Of a stretch of DNA of 64,000 nt, positions 12,901-25,426 are shown piece by piece. The stretch lies in contig JAJEKV010000034.1 in assembly GCA_021234155.1 (NCBI GenBank), positions 3,585,491 to 3,649,490 of the forward strand. Reading direction: 5' to 3'. Made by a program: the position numbers and the translations under genes. Origin of the DNA: Isoetes taiwanensis. Taxonomy: Eukaryota > Streptophyta > Lycopodiopsida > Isoetales > Isoetaceae. The notes under the pieces are model-generated. The model worked only from the letters and a program-made list of their open reading frames with translations, was not told the origin of the DNA and did not search any database. Positions within the stretch are counted from its first letter, which is position 1, and the number at the start of each line of letters is the position of its first letter.

Positions 12901-15900
12901 TGACGCAGCGCTGAATTTTTTTATCAGTGCTGATTCCACTAGAACTCAGCGCAGGGCCTTCTCTTCTCCATGTGAACCACCCATTAGAAAGGCCAAATAC
13001 ATTCCTTGAAGCAGCCAAGGTGGACGGGATCATCTTCCCAGAAATTTTCCATTGATTTTTTTTTGGTTGTTCTAGCATAAGACCTTTTTAGTGTCTTGGG
13101 CGCATTCATGCTCCTTTCAGATTTCGAATCTTCTAACATAGAACCACCAACACACTTTCAGGTGGATAAGACGTTCTCATCATAGACACAGAGTGGCCAT
13201 CATGATACACTGCGAAAATGTCCCAGTATGGGGTGGACAATGGAATACTTTGTTGATTTGACTGTTATCCTAATGGTTTCAAGGGGCAAAACAAATTTAG
13301 CAGGTTCATCTCCAAAGTACTATAGAGAGGTACCATAGAGAGGTACTTTCTTAATTCTGCTGTTGAAATTCAAGAATACTGGTTTTACGGGCCTTTTAAA
13401 TGCATTAATAAACTTATCGTCTCAAAACTATTAATGCAAACTATCCAGCGGACACGTCAAAACCATACATTATCCAGCGGTTTTTTCTGCCCAGATATTT
13501 GTTCCACAATATCTCCATTGCTCTTCTTTCTCCATATTTTTGTCTGAGATAAAAGGTAAACACTGCCAAACCTCAGGAAAAATAATTGCAAAGCATCCTC
13601 ACCATGTATTGAAGACCTATATTGAAGTTACTACCTGTATTGAAGAATCCTCACCATGCATCGTAGCAAATCCATGATGTAATTCCTGATAGATAAAGTC
13701 AGAGAACAGAATATGGATAGAAGCACAGTGGTATACCTTCGTGTTTGATAAATGCACTGTGAAATACCTTCAATGATGTGGCACCCACAACGCTAACAGA
13801 AGCAACTGATATGAACCTCACAGATGGAGCAAGTATACCCGTAGCTGCAGACTTCATGTTTGATTTCACTTGATACTTGTTCCCCATCTTTTGCAACTCC
13901 TTTGACAAAGAGTTTGTAGTTAACGAAAACAAGCAACAAATACCAAGCTATTGCATTATACTGATACCTTCTTATTGATAGACATAAACACCTTTTCTTC
14001 CGCCAAAGCATTAGGATGATTGGCAACCGTATTACAGACCTGCATTTGTACAGCACAAAACGTCTATGACTGAATTAAATGATTTGCTCAAGATATAAAG
14101 GGACAACAGCTACAAATAGATTTCTACACAGAAAATATGGTGAGAGATATTTTTAAGGACAATGGATGAGTGTACAATGCTAATCTATAGAGTTGGTGAT
14201 TGTTAAAATATATGATAATGGGCACCACATGATCCCACTACGCAGCCACTAGCGTGCTTGGGCACCCGGTCCTTCAAACAGGTCTTTATAAGTAAGAAGT
14301 GTTTTTCATTTAATCAGGTATCAGATCCACAGCATGCTTTCCCTCTTTCAGTTCAAGCTTGTTTTTGGCAGATGGTTAGCAGGACCAATGTAGGAGCAAG
14401 TGAGGAACCTATCTAAGAGTATTTCATATAGGAGGCAAATCTTCCACTAGATTTACCTATGCTCCTAGATGATGGAAGTTTGGATGCATCTATTTGATCT
14501 CATAGACCCTAAGGGCCTCCCTTAGACGTTAATAAAATCTATCACTCACAATGGAACAGCAGGATAACACAACGGCCCTATCATGCCACTGATGTGAGCC
14601 TTTGATAGAAGGCATTTTGATGCCTAAAAGAGTAAAAATGTTAGATGATAATCGCACATGTCTCTGACATAACTAAATTGGAACAGCTATGTTTAGAGCA
14701 GCCAGCAACTAGGAGATCAGTCGTGAAGAAAAAGCCTACGCTCTTTCTGCGCAGATCTAGACAGAGAGAATGGATGGTATTGTATCAAAATGTAGGCGCC
14801 AGACATGTCAAGCTAATATGATCACCTGACATAAAATGTTAAAAGAAACAGTGACGTCTAAGAGGCAAATTGGATATGCAGCCTGTAAATAAAGCCCTTG
14901 GAGATTCTGTATGTTACAGAAATGAGCATCCAGGTAAGGAGTTTTGCTGCCAATCTGTGAACTGACAAATTTCCCATGATTCTGCCGCAGATCTAGCTTA
15001 TACTTTTTGCCACATACAGTGGACTTTCTTTTGAATATTACAACAATCTTGCAATCAATAATGCTACAAATCTGTTTTCTTTAAATTACATACTTAGACA
15101 GTGCAGATCAAAAATAGTTGGCAGCTATGCAGGACGATGTCAACATGGCTCGCTTCTTTACTGGGTTGTATAGGACCTGCCCAGCAAACATTAGCTCTCC
15201 CTTGGAGAGGGAGCGGATCTCGCAAGGATATCATAATGGACTTCGGGAAAACGAATATTATCACTCTGAAACCATATTATTGAAGACTTCTATAGTGGCA
15301 CTCGAGAAATGACGTGCGAGTTCACTTGCCTCAATACATGTCTTACACTAGCAGGCTGTCTTGTAAAAGACCAAACACAGCCGCACAGAAAACTCAGAAC
15401 AGTCAAACCTCTTGTGCTTTAATAGAGGGGAACAAGTTCACCGAACATCCAATTGGATCCAACTTCAAGCACTGGGATTGAAGATGCAAAAAGGATGAGC
15501 AGTTTTAACTTCAGGTTAATGCTCACGTCATAAAGAAGCGTTATCATAGCTCATAAATACCATACAATTATGCAGGCATGTGGAACTGCCTCCCCCTAAA
15601 AATATTGCTTCCTGTTTTCTTTTAATGTAGCTTTTCATTCCTCTCAACCTACCAAGTAAATACTTCCAAAAACCATCTTACTAGGCAAGGTACACTTAAA
15701 ATGAGTTCCTTATGTTATTTGTGCCTTTAGAGACTTTAAGCTTCAAATTTAAGTGTCTCCATACAGAATAAATTCATGTGGCCTTGGAAGCATTAATTGT
15801 GGCTTCAATATTCGACCTAGAAACAGACCAACCAAGAACAGAAGTATGACCTGAAAATAAATCTGTACGTACATGGACTCACAATTTTATGAAATCAAAA

Positions 15901-18900
15901 TAATTATGGGATACCTCTTCATCTACTTTACTTTCCAAGTTCATTTGAGCAGCATCTCTCCTCCTCCAGATTTTCTAGAATTAACAAATACATATCACAA
16001 GAAAGTCGTTTGACAGAAACAATTATGCAGTCTTTTCAAGTGGAGAATCACCTAAAACAAAAGCTCATAAATTCAATCTCTGACACTAAACAAAAAGAAA
16101 GAATAAACATAAATGAAGTACATTAGCATGACAGTTGTAACATTACCTACCACCCTGGCATCAACTGAGAAAAGACAAATCCACACTGTCTGAATCTTAA
16201 TCTGGGTTGGTAGTGGACCAAGGCGTCCATGCCCGACACTGGCCTCTTTCAGCATATATTTGCCCTCAAGCAACAAATGTCTAGTCAAGTCTGAGTGATG
16301 CATGCGCTCGTAGTTCGAGCTCTATAAGTGATGATATCCATCGACTTTTCTAGGATCTTATGCTCATTCCATCAGTGTATTTGCTTTCCTTGGATATATC
16401 TAGTCTAATGCATTCTATATACTGGTTATCCTCTTGATGGCATGAGATTTTCAGACATTACTTTGCAAAAGTATAGCTACATATTTTTGGACCACAAACA
16501 TGGCATGCAAGTAATGCAGATTCAAAGGCTCCACGGCCAGACAATCATGTAGATTCGTGACATCTTTCTTCTTGCATGTTGACTTTAGAACAAGACAACA
16601 GATGTTCGACTAGGCTAGTTGTAATAGCACAATACCAATTAGCTATATCTTCACAATTTTTAAATGCATCTCAACAATGCCTACCATGTTCTGCTAGTTT
16701 ATCCTCACAATTCATCCTGTTGCATAACAAATTAAATTCAAAACAAGCATATAAAAGAAATGAAGACAGCCCCATTAAAGACTACCTCCAGGGATGTTTC
16801 ATAAAGACTTTTCATCTAGAGATTTATGAAAAGTAACTGGTCTTAGCAACTATCATATACCATAGATATTCCACCATGCTCAGTTGTTTCATCTCCAATT
16901 GCCTTTATATCATCCTGCTCAACATTTTCACAAAAAAATATATATATAATAAACGGACAGGCAAGTGCCTAACATATATACTCAAACATGCTTAAAATGG
17001 TTTTGATAGTCTACCAATAAGAAACGCATACATAAAGAATACAAATAGATCTAAAGGTACACAAACATAGCCTGTTTTTCTACTAGGGAAATCATGTTCA
17101 GCATTGTTTTCTCCTTCTTTGTGCCTCTTATGTCCACCAAACATGTTAATATGTATTTAAATGCAATCATCCAACTACAAATAAGTTCAAATACATTCTC
17201 TAACACATCCAGATTTCAATTCACACATAACTTCAAGACTGAGATAGAAAACAATGGTGCATATAGTCAAAAATGCAGTTAAGACATTTCTCAACGGCCT
17301 TTGTACTGATAATAGAAGTGCAACATGGTGTTATGGGAATAACATGCAGTCAACCCCAAAATCAACAATCTCAGTACTCATAGTACTCGTAATTTTAAAG
17401 ACGCCATGCACCTTTGTTGAGATATCATAATCTTGTGATTTGCATCCTACTGAAGGCATTGCTTCCTTGTTTAATTTGCCAACCTTCACAAGGAAAAACC
17501 GGCTCAGAGTATTTCTCCAGATATGGACAAGAAAAATCTTATACCTTCTCTGCCTCCATAGCCTCAATTGCTGGAATTCCAGATGCCATTAATTCGGTGT
17601 TATTGACCTGACATCCATTTTCTTTCTTCCTCCAAACAGTCTTCAAATAAAGAGAACATTAGCCACTGCCCATAATGGGAATGCAGTGGTCACAATAAGT
17701 AGTCTTGCACATGACTTCCCATACCTTCATGAGGGTATCACTATGGTCCCGAGAGTTATCGTGAACAATACCTCCTCCTTGCTGACAAGCAAAAAAATTC
17801 TCTCTTAGGTATATGCCTTATACTTGGATCGTTTACTACATCCATAACATGAAATTGCACGAAAAAGTTGGACTGTGTCACCTTCATGAGCGCAACATCG
17901 AATAGTTGATCATGAGTGCTACTTCTACATCCGGCTGTCATTGTTGCTTCAACCTTTAGTCATGCATGCATAAGAATAAAACACCAACCATCAGCATATT
18001 CTAGTAAAAGTTTGTGACACTAAGATACGTGTTCATGTAGCTCAAGAAACATATATCTTTACCTGCACTTGATCAGGTTTGAGTGCTGGGTCCTCTATTA
18101 CTTTCGCTTCCCTCCTCCTCCAAACAGTCTAAACAACTTCCAATTAGATTTAGTACATAATTTATGAACATTTTTATCCTACATGAAAGAAAGAAAGATT
18201 ATGTAATAAAGAAAGAGAGAGAGAAAGATCATATTAACGTCTGTGGGAGACCGCTTGAAACTATGAGACCAATTATTACATCAGTTCACGAAAAGCTAGG
18301 GGCTCATTGACAAAACAGAACCCAGGAGTACTGCTTTCAAGCTAAATGCTCCCTACCGCGGAGCTACCAGCACCTTTATGCTAGGTAGGTTCCTCTTATA
18401 GGGACAGCATTCTGTGCACATTTTCAACCATGGAGTGCCAAACTTGGCTCTTACAATGTTAAATTCAGGTGAAACAGAACCAGGACCTTCTGCTCGCATA
18501 CCAGGTGTTGATCCAGCAATTTCTTCCCAGGACTACTGCTTTCAAGCTAAACGCTCCCTACCACGGAGCTACCAGCACCTTTATGCTAGGTAGGTTCCTC
18601 TTATTGGGACGGCATTCTGTGCAGATTCTCAACCATGGATTGCCAAACTTGGCTCTTACAATCTTAAATTCAGCTGAAACAGAACCAGGACCTTCTGCTC
18701 GCATGCCAGGTGCTGATCCAGCAATTTCTTCTTGCTGAAAACGTCCCTCACTGGAGTCAGACTATGACATACTCTAAAAAAATCTCAACAACCCTGCCAG
18801 TTCTAATGGATCTTAGCTTTTCTATTTATTGCGTTTCGTCGTTCAGTTGCTACAGAATGCTCCAAGAGGATAAAGAGCTAATGTGCTTAATAGATCCTAA

Positions 18901-21900
18901 GGAAATCTAATTGATGCTTATAAAACCTTAATTTCTACATATTTTCTCCGGATGGGTATTGGCCTCCTAGACAATGTGAGGTTCCAATAGGTTGCCTTCT
19001 CATCAGTTAGAAAGTGACAAGAAATGCCCATTGTGGGGTCTGGACTTAGTTGAGCCTGAAGAGCATTTTAAATTTTCTTCCCTGCATATTACATCACAAG
19101 TGGGAGATCTTTAGACTTTAAAGATCAGCAGCTCATGAAGTACTATGACCATAAAGTGTGATCTGTTCATTTAGGAAGCCTCTCAAAAACGAAGAAGCAT
19201 TCTTAAGGAAAAAGAAAAGATGAGCCCAAAAGATTCAAGGAAAGTAAACCTATAACTTCACGGGATCAAGGGAAGATAGGTAGACGGAAAGAAGTGGAAA
19301 TGCCATGGTCCAATGGAAGTAATATCCAAACGAATAAAAAGCTGGTGACACAAAAACACACTAAACATAAATTCAACCTCTGACACTAAACATGAGAAAG
19401 AAAGAATAATAAATATAGATGTACATTATCATGACAGGTGTGACATTACCTATCATCCCAGCATCAACCAACTGGGCAAAAGCAAACCCTTACTGTCTGA
19501 ATATTAATCTGACTTCATAATGGACCTCCATGGGAAGGCGTCCATGCCTGACACGGCCATATGTTTGCCCTCAAGCAACAAATGTTTAGTCAAGTCCAAG
19601 TGATGCATGCGTTCGTAGTTCGAGCTCTATGAATGACGACATCTATCGACCCATTGCTAGGATCTTATGCCCATGCCATTAAGTGTATTTGCTTTCCTTG
19701 GACATGTCTAGTCTAATGCATTCTATATACTGGTCCTCTTTTTTGATGGCATGAGATTTTCAGATATTACTTTGCAAAAGTATAGCTACGTAGTTTTGGA
19801 CCACAAACATGACATGAAAGTATTGCAGATTGAAAGGGTCCACGGCCACACAATTACCTAAATTCCTGACATCTTTCGTCTTGCATGTTGACTTTAGAAC
19901 AAGAGACAGACATTTGGCTAGGCTAGTTGTATTTAGCAAAACACCAATTATCTATATCTGTATTTATATCAAAATTTTGAATTACGTCTTAGCAAAGCCA
20001 ACCGTGTTCTGCTAGTTTATCCTCACGATGCATCCTATGCATAACAACTTTAATTTTAAAACATGCATATAAAAGAAATGAAGGCAGCCCCAATAGACTC
20101 CCTCCAGAGATGTTTCAGAAAGACTTCCATCTAGAAATTCATAAAAAGTAACTGGTCTTAGCAACTATCGTATACCGTAGATATTCCACCGTGCTCAGTT
20201 GGTTCGTCTCCAATTGCCTTCATGTCATCCTACTCAACAATTTCACAAACCAAAATATAATAAAAGGACAGGTAGGTGTATAATATATGTACTCAGTAAG
20301 CTCAAATACATTAACACATCCAGAATTCAATTCACACATAACTTCATATTTAACTGCACTCGTCCAACTCCCATTAAGTTCAAATACATATCCAGATTTC
20401 AATTCACACATAACTTCAAGACTGAAATAGAAAACAATGGTGCATATAGTCACAAATGCAGTTAAGAAATTTCTCAGCAGCCCTGGTACTAATAATAGAG
20501 GTGCAACATGATGCTACAGGAATAACATGCAGTCAACCCCAAAATCGACAATCTCCGGTTACTTAGTACTCATAGTACTCATAATTTCAAAGACCACATG
20601 CACCTTTGCTGAGATATCATAATTTTGTGCTTTGCATCCTTCTGAAGGCATCAATTTGCCAACCTTCACAAGAATAAATCCGGTTCAGAGTATTTCTGCA
20701 GATATGGACAAGAAAAATCTTATACCTTCTCTACCTCCATAGGATTCCCAGCTGCCATTAATTCTGGGTTCCTGACCTGATTTCCATTTTCTTTCTTCCT
20801 CCAAATAGTCTTCAAATAAAGAGAACATTAGCCACTGCCCATAATGGGAATCCAGTGGTCAAAATACGTAATATTGCACATGACTTCCCATACCTTCATG
20901 AGGGTATCACTATGGTCCCGAGAGTTATCGTGAACAATACCTCCTCCTTGCTGACAAGCAAAAAAATTCTATCTCTTAGGTTCAAGCCCTATAGTTGGAT
21001 GATTTATCACATCGATCCCATGAAACTGCACAAAAGACTGCATTACCTTCATGAGCGCAACATCACAAACAGATAGTTGATCATGAGTGCTACTTTTACA
21101 TCCTGCTGTCATTGTTGCTTCATTCTTTAGTCATGCATGAATAAGAACAAAACACCATCAGCATATTTTAATAAGAGTTTATGACACTAAAGCTACCTGT
21201 TCATTTAGCTCAAGAAACATATATCTTTACCTGCACTTGATCACGTTTGAGTGTTGGGTCCACTTTTACTTTCGCTTCCCTCCTTCTCCAAACAGTCTAC
21301 ACAACTTCCAATTAATTTATGAACCTTTTTCTTCCATATGAAAGACACAAGGATTATATATGAAAGAAAGAAAGAGAACATTAACGTCTGCGGTAGGCCG
21401 CTTGGGTCTATGAGACCAATTATTACATCAGTTCATGAAAAGCTAGGGGTTCACTGTAGCCACCTGGAATTGTACACAAGAAAAATACTAACTGGAACAT
21501 TAAAAATATGAGAATAGTTATAGAAGACACAAAACAAAAACCCAGGAGTACTGTTCGCAAGCTAAATGCTCCCTAACTACCAGCACTTTTATCCTAGATA
21601 GGTTCCTCTTATTGGGACAGCATTCTGTGCCCATTCTCAACCATGGATTGCCAAACTTGGCTCTTACAATGTTACATTGGGGTGAAACAGAACGAAGACC
21701 TTCGGCAAGAACAGGTGCTGATCCAGCAATCTCTTCTTGCTGAAAACGTCCCTCACTGGGGTCATACTATGACATACTCCAACAAAAATCTCAACAGCAC
21801 CCTCCACATCTAATGGATCTTAGCTTTTCTTTTAATTGTGTTTCCTTGTTCAGTTGCTAGCAAAATGCTTCAAGAGTGTAAAGAGCTAATGTGTTTATTT

Positions 21901-24158
21901 GGTCCCATAGATCCTAAGGATTTCTAATTGACATTTTCTACATATTTTCAAATGACGGGTATTGACCTCCTAGACAATGTGAGCTTACAATAGGGTGTCT
22001 TCTGATCAGTTAGAGATTGACAAGAAATGCCCATTGTGGTATCTGGACTTAGTTGAGTCTGAAGGGCATTTTAAATTTTCTTCCCTGCATATTACGTCAC
22101 AAGTGGGAGATCTTTAGACTTTAACGATCAACAGCTCATGAAGTAATTATGGCCACAAAGTCTGGCCTGTTCATTTAGAAATTCTCTCAAAAATGAAGAA
22201 GCATTCTTAAGGAAAAAAAAACATGAGCCCAAAAGGTCCAAGGCAAGTAAACCTATAACTTCAAGGGATCCAGAGAAGAATGGTAGACGGAAAACCCACA
22301 AAGCAATGAAAATGTCATGGTACGAAGGAAGTAATCCAAAAGAATAAAAAGGCTGGTGACACAAAAAGACACGCAGTCACTTCGCAAGAAGCCGCCTCAG
22401 AAAAGGAAATGCTAACATCAGAACTTATGTTAAAGTGGCTAAGCAGCTTCCAAGTTCCCTGCATATTTGAATTTTATCCATTTTCTACTTTTGTCTGATA
22501 CAGTTATATTAGATGTTAAGGGTGATCCTAGTGGGTCTGAAATCCCACATCTATCAGTTAGTTCTCATAACCCCTATAGTAGGTGTTGAGGAGGATGAAG
22601 TTCTCCAAGCAGGTCAAAAATATATCTTTATACATTTAAAAAAAAAAAAGAGGGGTTCTTTCTTCCTGTCAAAAAGAATATTATAGCAATACTTACGTGC
22701 TTCCTAGCTTATAGCAATACTTGCATGCAAAAAACACATGCTCAATTATGAAAAAACAAAACGATCTTCACTCTACTTACCTTGGAAACATCTGTATTCT
22801 GCGTTGATTCTCTATTGCCATCACCAGCTCCGCAATCAGCATCCTGCATTTCCTCCTGCAACAATTTTCACATGGCACAAGAAATCCTCGCCAGTTTGCT
22901 TATGACATATCATTATGGTATGATCATTTATTATAAAAACATATTTCAATGTCAAATTGTAGGGATTCAAATGAAATACTATCGAACAAAATCCAGAACA
23001 CTGAAATTTCTATCAGCTAAGTGAACATGCATTGATTTTGCAGCGTACCCTTAGAATGGACTCCTCAACCTCATGATGGTTGAGAGGCTGAGGTAGTGTT
23101 GCCATATTTTCTTTCCTTCTCCAACCTTTCGTCTATTAGACATGTTGTTAGAAGTAGTAAAATTAGAGTAGATGACAAAAAAGATTAAAAACTAACCTTA
23201 GCATTCAAAGCATCCTGATCAGATTTCTTTTGACTACTAGACGTTTCCCAGATTTTCCTCCTCCACAGCTTCTTCATAGAGAGAAACATAAAGTACAAAA
23301 TGTAACAGCGTCATTAGCCATTCAGAAGTAACCTGCCCTGGAACTTCCCCTTATTACCGCATTGCTAGAGCTTGTGGCTATCAACTGCTGTACATCACCG
23401 GCCATTCTGCTTGGCCCCTCTGCCAGGACTTCGTTATGTCCACTCATGTTGTCTGCAAGACGCCAGTTTTAACCATCTTTGTAGGGAAAACTTGTATGGC
23501 ATACATCGTGCAGAAGGGTTCTAAACAGCTAGGAAAGCTCAGCAGAAAGCATGACTGAAAGAACAAACTTAAAATAACTTTGCTAATATCCAATTGACAC
23601 CAATTACCCATTATCAGTAACAGTTTTGAGCTACTGACAATGCTACCTGCAATAAGTTTCTGACGTATGTCGCATTCTTCATGTAACCTCCCTTCTGGTT
23701 CACCACTGAGCTTTATTGATTGGGAGGAAGCAGTACCAATAATACCATCTCTTTTCAGCCTGGACATGCCTAGAACTTCCATTTAAATTACGTACAGAAG
23801 AAAGGCAGTGTTATAACTATAAAAATGATCCAGAATTTGTTGGATTACGACACGCAATTGGATTTATGAATGATACCAAATTCCAAGGCCTAAAGGACGC
23901 AACTTATTTCAAAATACTGAACAGATCAAACATGTGATCCAAATGTTAATTTGACTAACTGAACAATGCAAAGAGATTCAATAAAAAAAATTGTCGTAAA
24001 AGAAAAAGAAATTCAAATATCCGAGCTCCAAAACCTAAGGTTATAATACAAGGAGCAATTTGCAATGGAGAAAGAGCGTGCCTGGGCCTAGAAAATATAT
24101 TGGTACGTGAGAAAGATCGTCGAGGTCGGAGCTGCTGGATGGTGGTGTTCAAGCTCAT
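3994..24158 (-). CDS. ASCC1-like protein: KH domain plus 2H phosphoesterase, with expanded repeat exons
   Basis: Exons on the minus strand, in order: 24158-24107, 23769-23647, 23452-23358, 23271-23197, 23132-23049, 22855-22781, 21296-21231, 21124-21047, 20950-20894, 20809-20726, 20663-20604, 20229-20176, 18128-18063, 17953-17882, 17781-17725, 17640-17545, 17483-17412, 16914-16861, 15974-15915, 14039-13968, 13899-13768, 13685-13635, 9669-9631, 8937-8902, 8235-8198, 7637-7549, 7160-7093, 7015-6823, 6580-6476, 6395-6339, 6265-6215, 5476-5364, 5287-5222, 4577-4487, 4408-4341, 4276-4239, 4168-3994 (stop TAG). They sum to 2862 nt with compatible phases and AG/GT borders, except one GC donor after 6339. 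The KH region includes FSGRGEKTKLKIEN and RVITIQASSEEAVRNAI. The 2H motifs are HLT (exon 5476-5364) and HVT (exon 4276-4239). Family hallmarks YSHFISLPLAVYPKLVDEI, ACQVIIDAYVEAGLV and AHLSQRFSFDENGYYHCC are present. The family's RNA-ligase-like fold implies an RNA or nucleotide phosphoester substrate; the precise role is unknown. Some small exons may be missed or misplaced. Confidence 0.85.
4795..5175. repeat. Two short tandem duplications in an intron
   Basis: A ~75-bp block (CACAAAGGAGGTRAGCAAT ... AATAATGGTYTGCAG) occurs at about 4812-4878 and 4900-4976. A ~100-bp block (AAGTATTACAAGGTGGATGC ...) occurs at about 4994-5072 and 5096-5172. Both lie between the exons ending at 5222 and starting at 4577. 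Confidence 0.75.
5640..5928 (+). pseudogene. Coding-like fragment of unknown origin inside an intron
   Basis: From about 5696 the plus strand reads open to TAA near 5926, including AQEIWQIASEGTRSVDFVES and a DPPATTSLEHD stretch. A shifted frame upstream gives SYLMKGRDVHNLGFLAAWHI. Composition looks protein-like, but I do not recognise the family. It lies antisense in the ASCC1-like gene between exons 6265-6215 and 5476-5364. It may be a retrocopy remnant or chance. Confidence 0.3.
6339..6580 (-). repeat. Duplicated VEVALKEVQ exons in the catalytic half
   Basis: Exons 6580-6476 and 6395-6339 both encode RQPKVEVALKEVQ-SS/P-S-x-Q. The first carries the 16-residue motif twice (48-nt internal duplication). 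Both are phase 1 at each end and sit between the phase-1 end of exon 7015-6823 and the phase-1 start of 5476-5364, so they can be added or lost without breaking the frame. They would form a charged loop in front of the first HxT motif. Confidence 0.75.
10980..12745. repeat. Intronic tandem repeats of about 640 bp
   Basis: Sequence near 11465-12100 (GAAACTTTCTTGGCTGG..., CCAGCTTATACATCATGATT...) is repeated near 12105-12740. A shorter homologous block with the motif GCATCCTCAAA lies near 11045. All fall in the large intron between exons 13685-13635 and 9669-9631. No convincing exon was found; possible short ones (for example 9919-9885, reading GDQNDECDIFTG) did not fit the phase. Confidence 0.6.
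12793..12978. mobile_element. Candidate MITE with terminal inverted repeats
   Basis: GGTTCACATG at 12793-12802 is mirrored by CATGTGAACC at 12969-12978. Purine-rich continuation inside the left end roughly mirrors the pyrimidine-rich right end. About 186 bp, non-coding, inside an intron of the ASCC1-like gene. Superfamily not determined. Confidence 0.5.
16055..19353 (-). repeat. Tandem unit A of the ASCC1-like gene (six exons)
   Basis: About 3.3 kb, directly repeated as unit B. In minus-strand order it carries exons encoding TVWRRREAK..., VEATMTAGC..., QGGGIVHDN..., TVWRKKENG..., VGKLNKEAM... and DDIKAIGDE.... All six are phase 0 at both ends and match unit B exon by exon, with small in-frame length changes (for example 32 against 28 codons, 24 against 20, 24 against 26). 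Unit A also contains a private ~220-bp internal duplication at about 18310-18735. Confidence 0.85.
18310..18735. repeat. Intronic ~220-bp tandem duplication inside unit A
   Basis: The block beginning near CAGGAGTACTGCTTTCAAGC at 18320 is repeated from about 18530. A third homologous copy sits at about 21540-21740 in unit B. No exon was identified in it. Confidence 0.8.
19354..22366 (-). repeat. Tandem unit B of the ASCC1-like gene (six exons)
   Basis: Direct repeat of unit A. Similarity runs through both exons and introns and stops sharply near 16055/19354 at one end and near 19353/22366 at the other, marking a genomic tandem duplication rather than convergent exons. Exons: 21296-21231, 21124-21047, 20950-20894, 20809-20726, 20663-20604 and 20229-20176. 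Confidence 0.85.
22781..24158 (-). other. 5' exons of the ASCC1-like gene (N-terminus)
   Basis: Six exons. I chose ATG 24158 because a GT donor after 24107 (phase 1) joins in frame to the AG acceptor before 23769, giving MSLNTTIQQLRPRRSFSRMS at the start. Exons 4 and 5 begin with tryptophan-basic motifs, KLWRRKIWE and TKGWRRKEN, which recur in later exons. The region is low in hydrophobics and looks disordered. An alternative start is the ATG inside exon 2 (23766). Confidence 0.7.
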
Positions 24159-24915
24159 TGCCCGACCTCTCTGATATGCAGTGCAAAAGACACGTGTTCC
24201 TCAGTTGTAAGACGTGTTTCAGACATTAGGCCTAGATCGTGGGTGTGCAAAATGTCCGATAGTGTACTATTAAAATATTCTAAAAATGGGCCACAGTGAG
24301 AAGGTTTGCTGTAGATGTTCATATGATTTCGGGTAAAGGTTGGTTATAGTGATAATGTTTTTTTTTTTAGTGGCTTTTGTATCAATGGTTGTTGTTCTTG
24401 CATGTTTCTTTTTTTGTTAGTTTCTCTCTAGGTTTCACGCGACAAAATGGATTCATGCATGTGGCCCCCGCTCTATTCTCGTAGTTCCCGGCCTCCCAAG
24501 GATTCTCTAATCCCAAGATCGTTGAGACCCAAACTTGCCAAGGATTCTCTAATCCCGGGCCACTCGGCAGAGCAGGTGTGTTGTGCCAAGTCTAGGTTTT
24601 TGGTCGCCCTTGAGCTCCGGCCCGCGAAAACCGGTGAACAAATTGGTCGCAGTAAATGTACCGGTCGCACCGGGTTGAAATGGTCGAAAGCGTAAATGGC
24701 TTCTCATAGTCTTTTGTTAAAATTTTTGTCGCCTCAGTGGTTTTACTGCGGAATAAAGATGATGTGCATGTGTAGCCAGATGCTATCTCTGCTTCGTGCC
24801 CTTGTTTGTGCTTAAAACCTTGTTGTCTCCAGCCAGAGCAAAAAGAATCGATCATTCAAGTTTCACTTCTTCCATTTCTGTTCATCCTTGGAATTTTGCA
24901 TGCATCCACTTCTGT
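24159..24915. other. Upstream region of the ASCC1-like gene
   Basis: Between the minus-strand ATG at 24158 and the L1 insertion. It should hold the promoter and 5' UTR, but I see no clear TATA box or other assignable element. ORFs in 24447-24855 overlap on both strands and resemble nothing I know. Confidence 0.4.
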
Positions 24916-25426
24916 TGTTCTCGCCTTTTTTTTTTTTTTTGAGAGTAAGAGGTGTTTTTTCCATTAAGTAATTAAAGCCATACAATGTTGTGGCATGTGG
25001 TGAAAATCCACATTATCAGCCACCAAAAATTAAACAAGTTTATGTAGAAAAGAAAAGTAATAATATGTATCTTCAAGTTTTTTGAAAGAGCTTATCACTA
25101 GCAAAACCAAGTCTGAGTAACAAGGTAAATATATGATGTATCTTGCACTATTTGATGTAGCAAAAATCATAAACTCCTGCTGTGAGCAGAAGTCCAAAAA
25201 CCTGCATGAACAAGAAGCCAAGCAAAAAGCTAGAGCATAAAGTTAAACAAGCACTAGATAAAGCATTGAGCATTAGCAGATGACAATGTGACAGGAATTT
25301 GGATGTAAAGGAGAAAGGGGAAGTGTGAAGTTTGGAGTGGTTTTTATGGATGTGGTAGCTCATTGCTGCATTTTCTGGTCGAATATGGAATTGTAGACCC
25401 AGTAGAAGCCTTTATCTGTACCAAAC

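Noticed and set aside
16140-16165. Short exon after DDIKAI in unit A, with a counterpart near 19450 in unit B
   Set aside because: The two copies would have different lengths and frames (18 against 22 nt) and unit A would contain a stop.
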